Part shown: one piece after another, positions 6,610 through 7,365 of the stretch
How positions within the stretch are numbered: position 1 is the first letter of the stretch
How the letters are laid out: every line of letters begins with the position of its first letter
DNA from: Lachnospiraceae bacterium
GTDB taxonomy: Bacteria > Bacillota > Clostridia > Lachnospirales > Lachnospiraceae
Direction: 5' to 3'
DNA length: 7,365 bases
Assembly: GCA_024684155.1 (NCBI GenBank)
Contig: JAIKXK010000324.1
Location: forward strand, 1 to 7,365
Notes under the pieces: model-generated
What the model saw: the letters and a program-made list of their open reading frames with translations, nothing else
What the model was told of the DNA's origin: nothing
The model's database searches: none
Made by a program: the position numbers and the translations under genes

Positions 6610-7365
6610 AAAGATTTATTTCAAAAAAATATGGATATGGGTGGTAATCACTATTCTATTTGGTTTTTCCTTTGCATCATCTCATTATACTGGAGAGTTT
6701 GATGGTAGGATTTTTAGTAAGGGCTGGTCGGAAGAGTGGCCTCTTTCGGATTTGATCACCACAGAAGGAGAAACTTCTTTTGATGTAACTACTGGAATTG
6801 TGACAGTGGAAGGTGTAGGAGTGCTTCACTTTGCAAAGGGGATCAACGGAAAGTCAAAGCGCTATTTGCATATCAAAATAAAAAATCTTTCTGCAAAAGA
6901 CCAGACTTTTTCCGTAATAGGATATGATGAACTCGGAAATCAGGTAATGGGAAAAGGCTTTACTATTTCTGAGGGGACCATGGTCGTACCCATTGATAAA
7001 GTAAAGATGGCTACCGTTGATATTTTATTCCCGGAAGATGGAAATGTAAGTTTTGAACTGGCAGGTATTACTCTTTATAAACGCTATGATGGTTTGCAAA
7101 ACTATATTTTTTATATAGCAGCAGGAATTTTAATATTTGTATCGGTTTGTTTTATTCTTTTAGGATTTATTTTAGGAAAAGAACTTCCGATTTTTGATGG
7201 AATTTTAGATTTGTTTTCAAAGAGGTTACAGAATCAAAAGTGGCCATTGGCTGGAACAGCTCTTATCTTTTTTGCCTTTTTAGATATGTTTTTCCAGAGA
7301 TGGTATCTGGATATTAAAACCTTAGGAATTCAGTCTATCCTTCTTTTAGGAGCAGCGATCCTGTT
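6599..7365 (+). CDS. Membrane protein with N-terminal extracytoplasmic domain, 3' end missing
   Basis: The frame opens at ATG 6599, inside the last 11 bases of the preceding gene, with GGAAAG (6589-6594) four bases before it, and stays open to the window end: 255 residues are visible and the protein is incomplete. After a short Lys-rich cytoplasmic tail, a membrane segment (about 11-27) leads to a region of about 140 residues (28-165) with alternating beta-type patterning (for example YLHIKIKNLS, FSVIGYDE, VSFELAGITLY), suggesting a jelly-roll-like fold outside the cell. Membrane segments follow at about 168-192, 216-233 and 242 onward. This opening layout is the same as in the preceding ligase/polymerase-like protein, so it may be a second, divergent member of that family. 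No catalytic motif is reached before the window ends, so the function is inferred from layout and operon position only. The stop-start overlap suggests translational coupling with its neighbour. Confidence 0.78.
   Translation, partial: MENKKIYFKKIWIWVVITILFGFSFASSHYTGEFDGRIFSKGWSEEWPLSDLITTEGETSFDVTTGIVTVEGVGVLHFAKGINGKSKRYLHIKIKNLSAKDQTFSVIGYDELGNQVMGKGFTISEGTMVVPIDKVKMATVDILFPEDGNVSFELAGITLYKRYDGLQNYIFYIAAGILIFVSVCFILLGFILGKELPIFDGILDLFSKRLQNQKWPLAGTALIFFAFLDMFFQRWYLDIKTLGIQSILLLGAAIL

Overview
The window is AT-rich and has the look of a low-GC Gram-positive (Bacillota), most likely a Clostridia/Lachnospiraceae-type genome. This rests on purine-rich Shine-Dalgarno sequences, Rho-independent termination, tight gene packing and a teichoic-acid-type glycosyltransferase architecture. 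The taxonomic guess is an inference from style and protein families, not from a marker gene. All four genes lie on the + strand and none is tRNA, rRNA or mobile.

Region 1 (1-2217) holds the 3' part of a long gene for an extracellular-looking right-handed parallel beta-helix protein. Its start lies outside the window. About 24 coils can be counted from a recurring 'x-G-I-x-hydrophobic' step, and its C-terminal third is strikingly lysine-rich. It ends in a strong intrinsic terminator, with a weaker AT-only hairpin spanning the stop codon.

Region 2 (2216-2287) is a compact control region. A consensus-like -35 (TTGACG) begins inside the T-tract of the terminator, a 17-bp spacer leads to a TAGTGT -10, and a 16-bp dyad lies between the predicted transcript start and a strong GGAGG ribosome binding site.

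Region 3 (2288-7365) is an apparent operon of at least three genes. The first encodes an 825-residue family 2 glycosyltransferase with an N-terminal extra domain, a beta-rich middle domain and a C-terminal remnant resembling the start of a TagF-type CDP-glycerol glycerophosphotransferase domain. That remnant seems to lack the active-site motifs and the whole donor-binding half. The second encodes a 609-residue multi-spanning O-antigen ligase/polymerase-like (Wzy/WaaL superfamily) protein with an unusual N-terminal extracytoplasmic domain. The third, cut by the window end and overlapping its neighbour by 11 bp, encodes another membrane protein with the same opening layout (TM, extracytoplasmic beta-rich domain, TM bundle).

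Together the operon looks like part of a cell-surface polysaccharide or teichoic-acid-like glycopolymer locus: a cytoplasmic glycosyltransferase builds a repeat unit, and membrane polymerase/ligase proteins join or attach it outside. The beta-helix protein may bind or modify the polymer, but it is in a separate transcription unit and that link is speculative. The only non-coding stretch is the roughly 120 bases between the first two genes, and no stretch over 300 bases lacks a gene.
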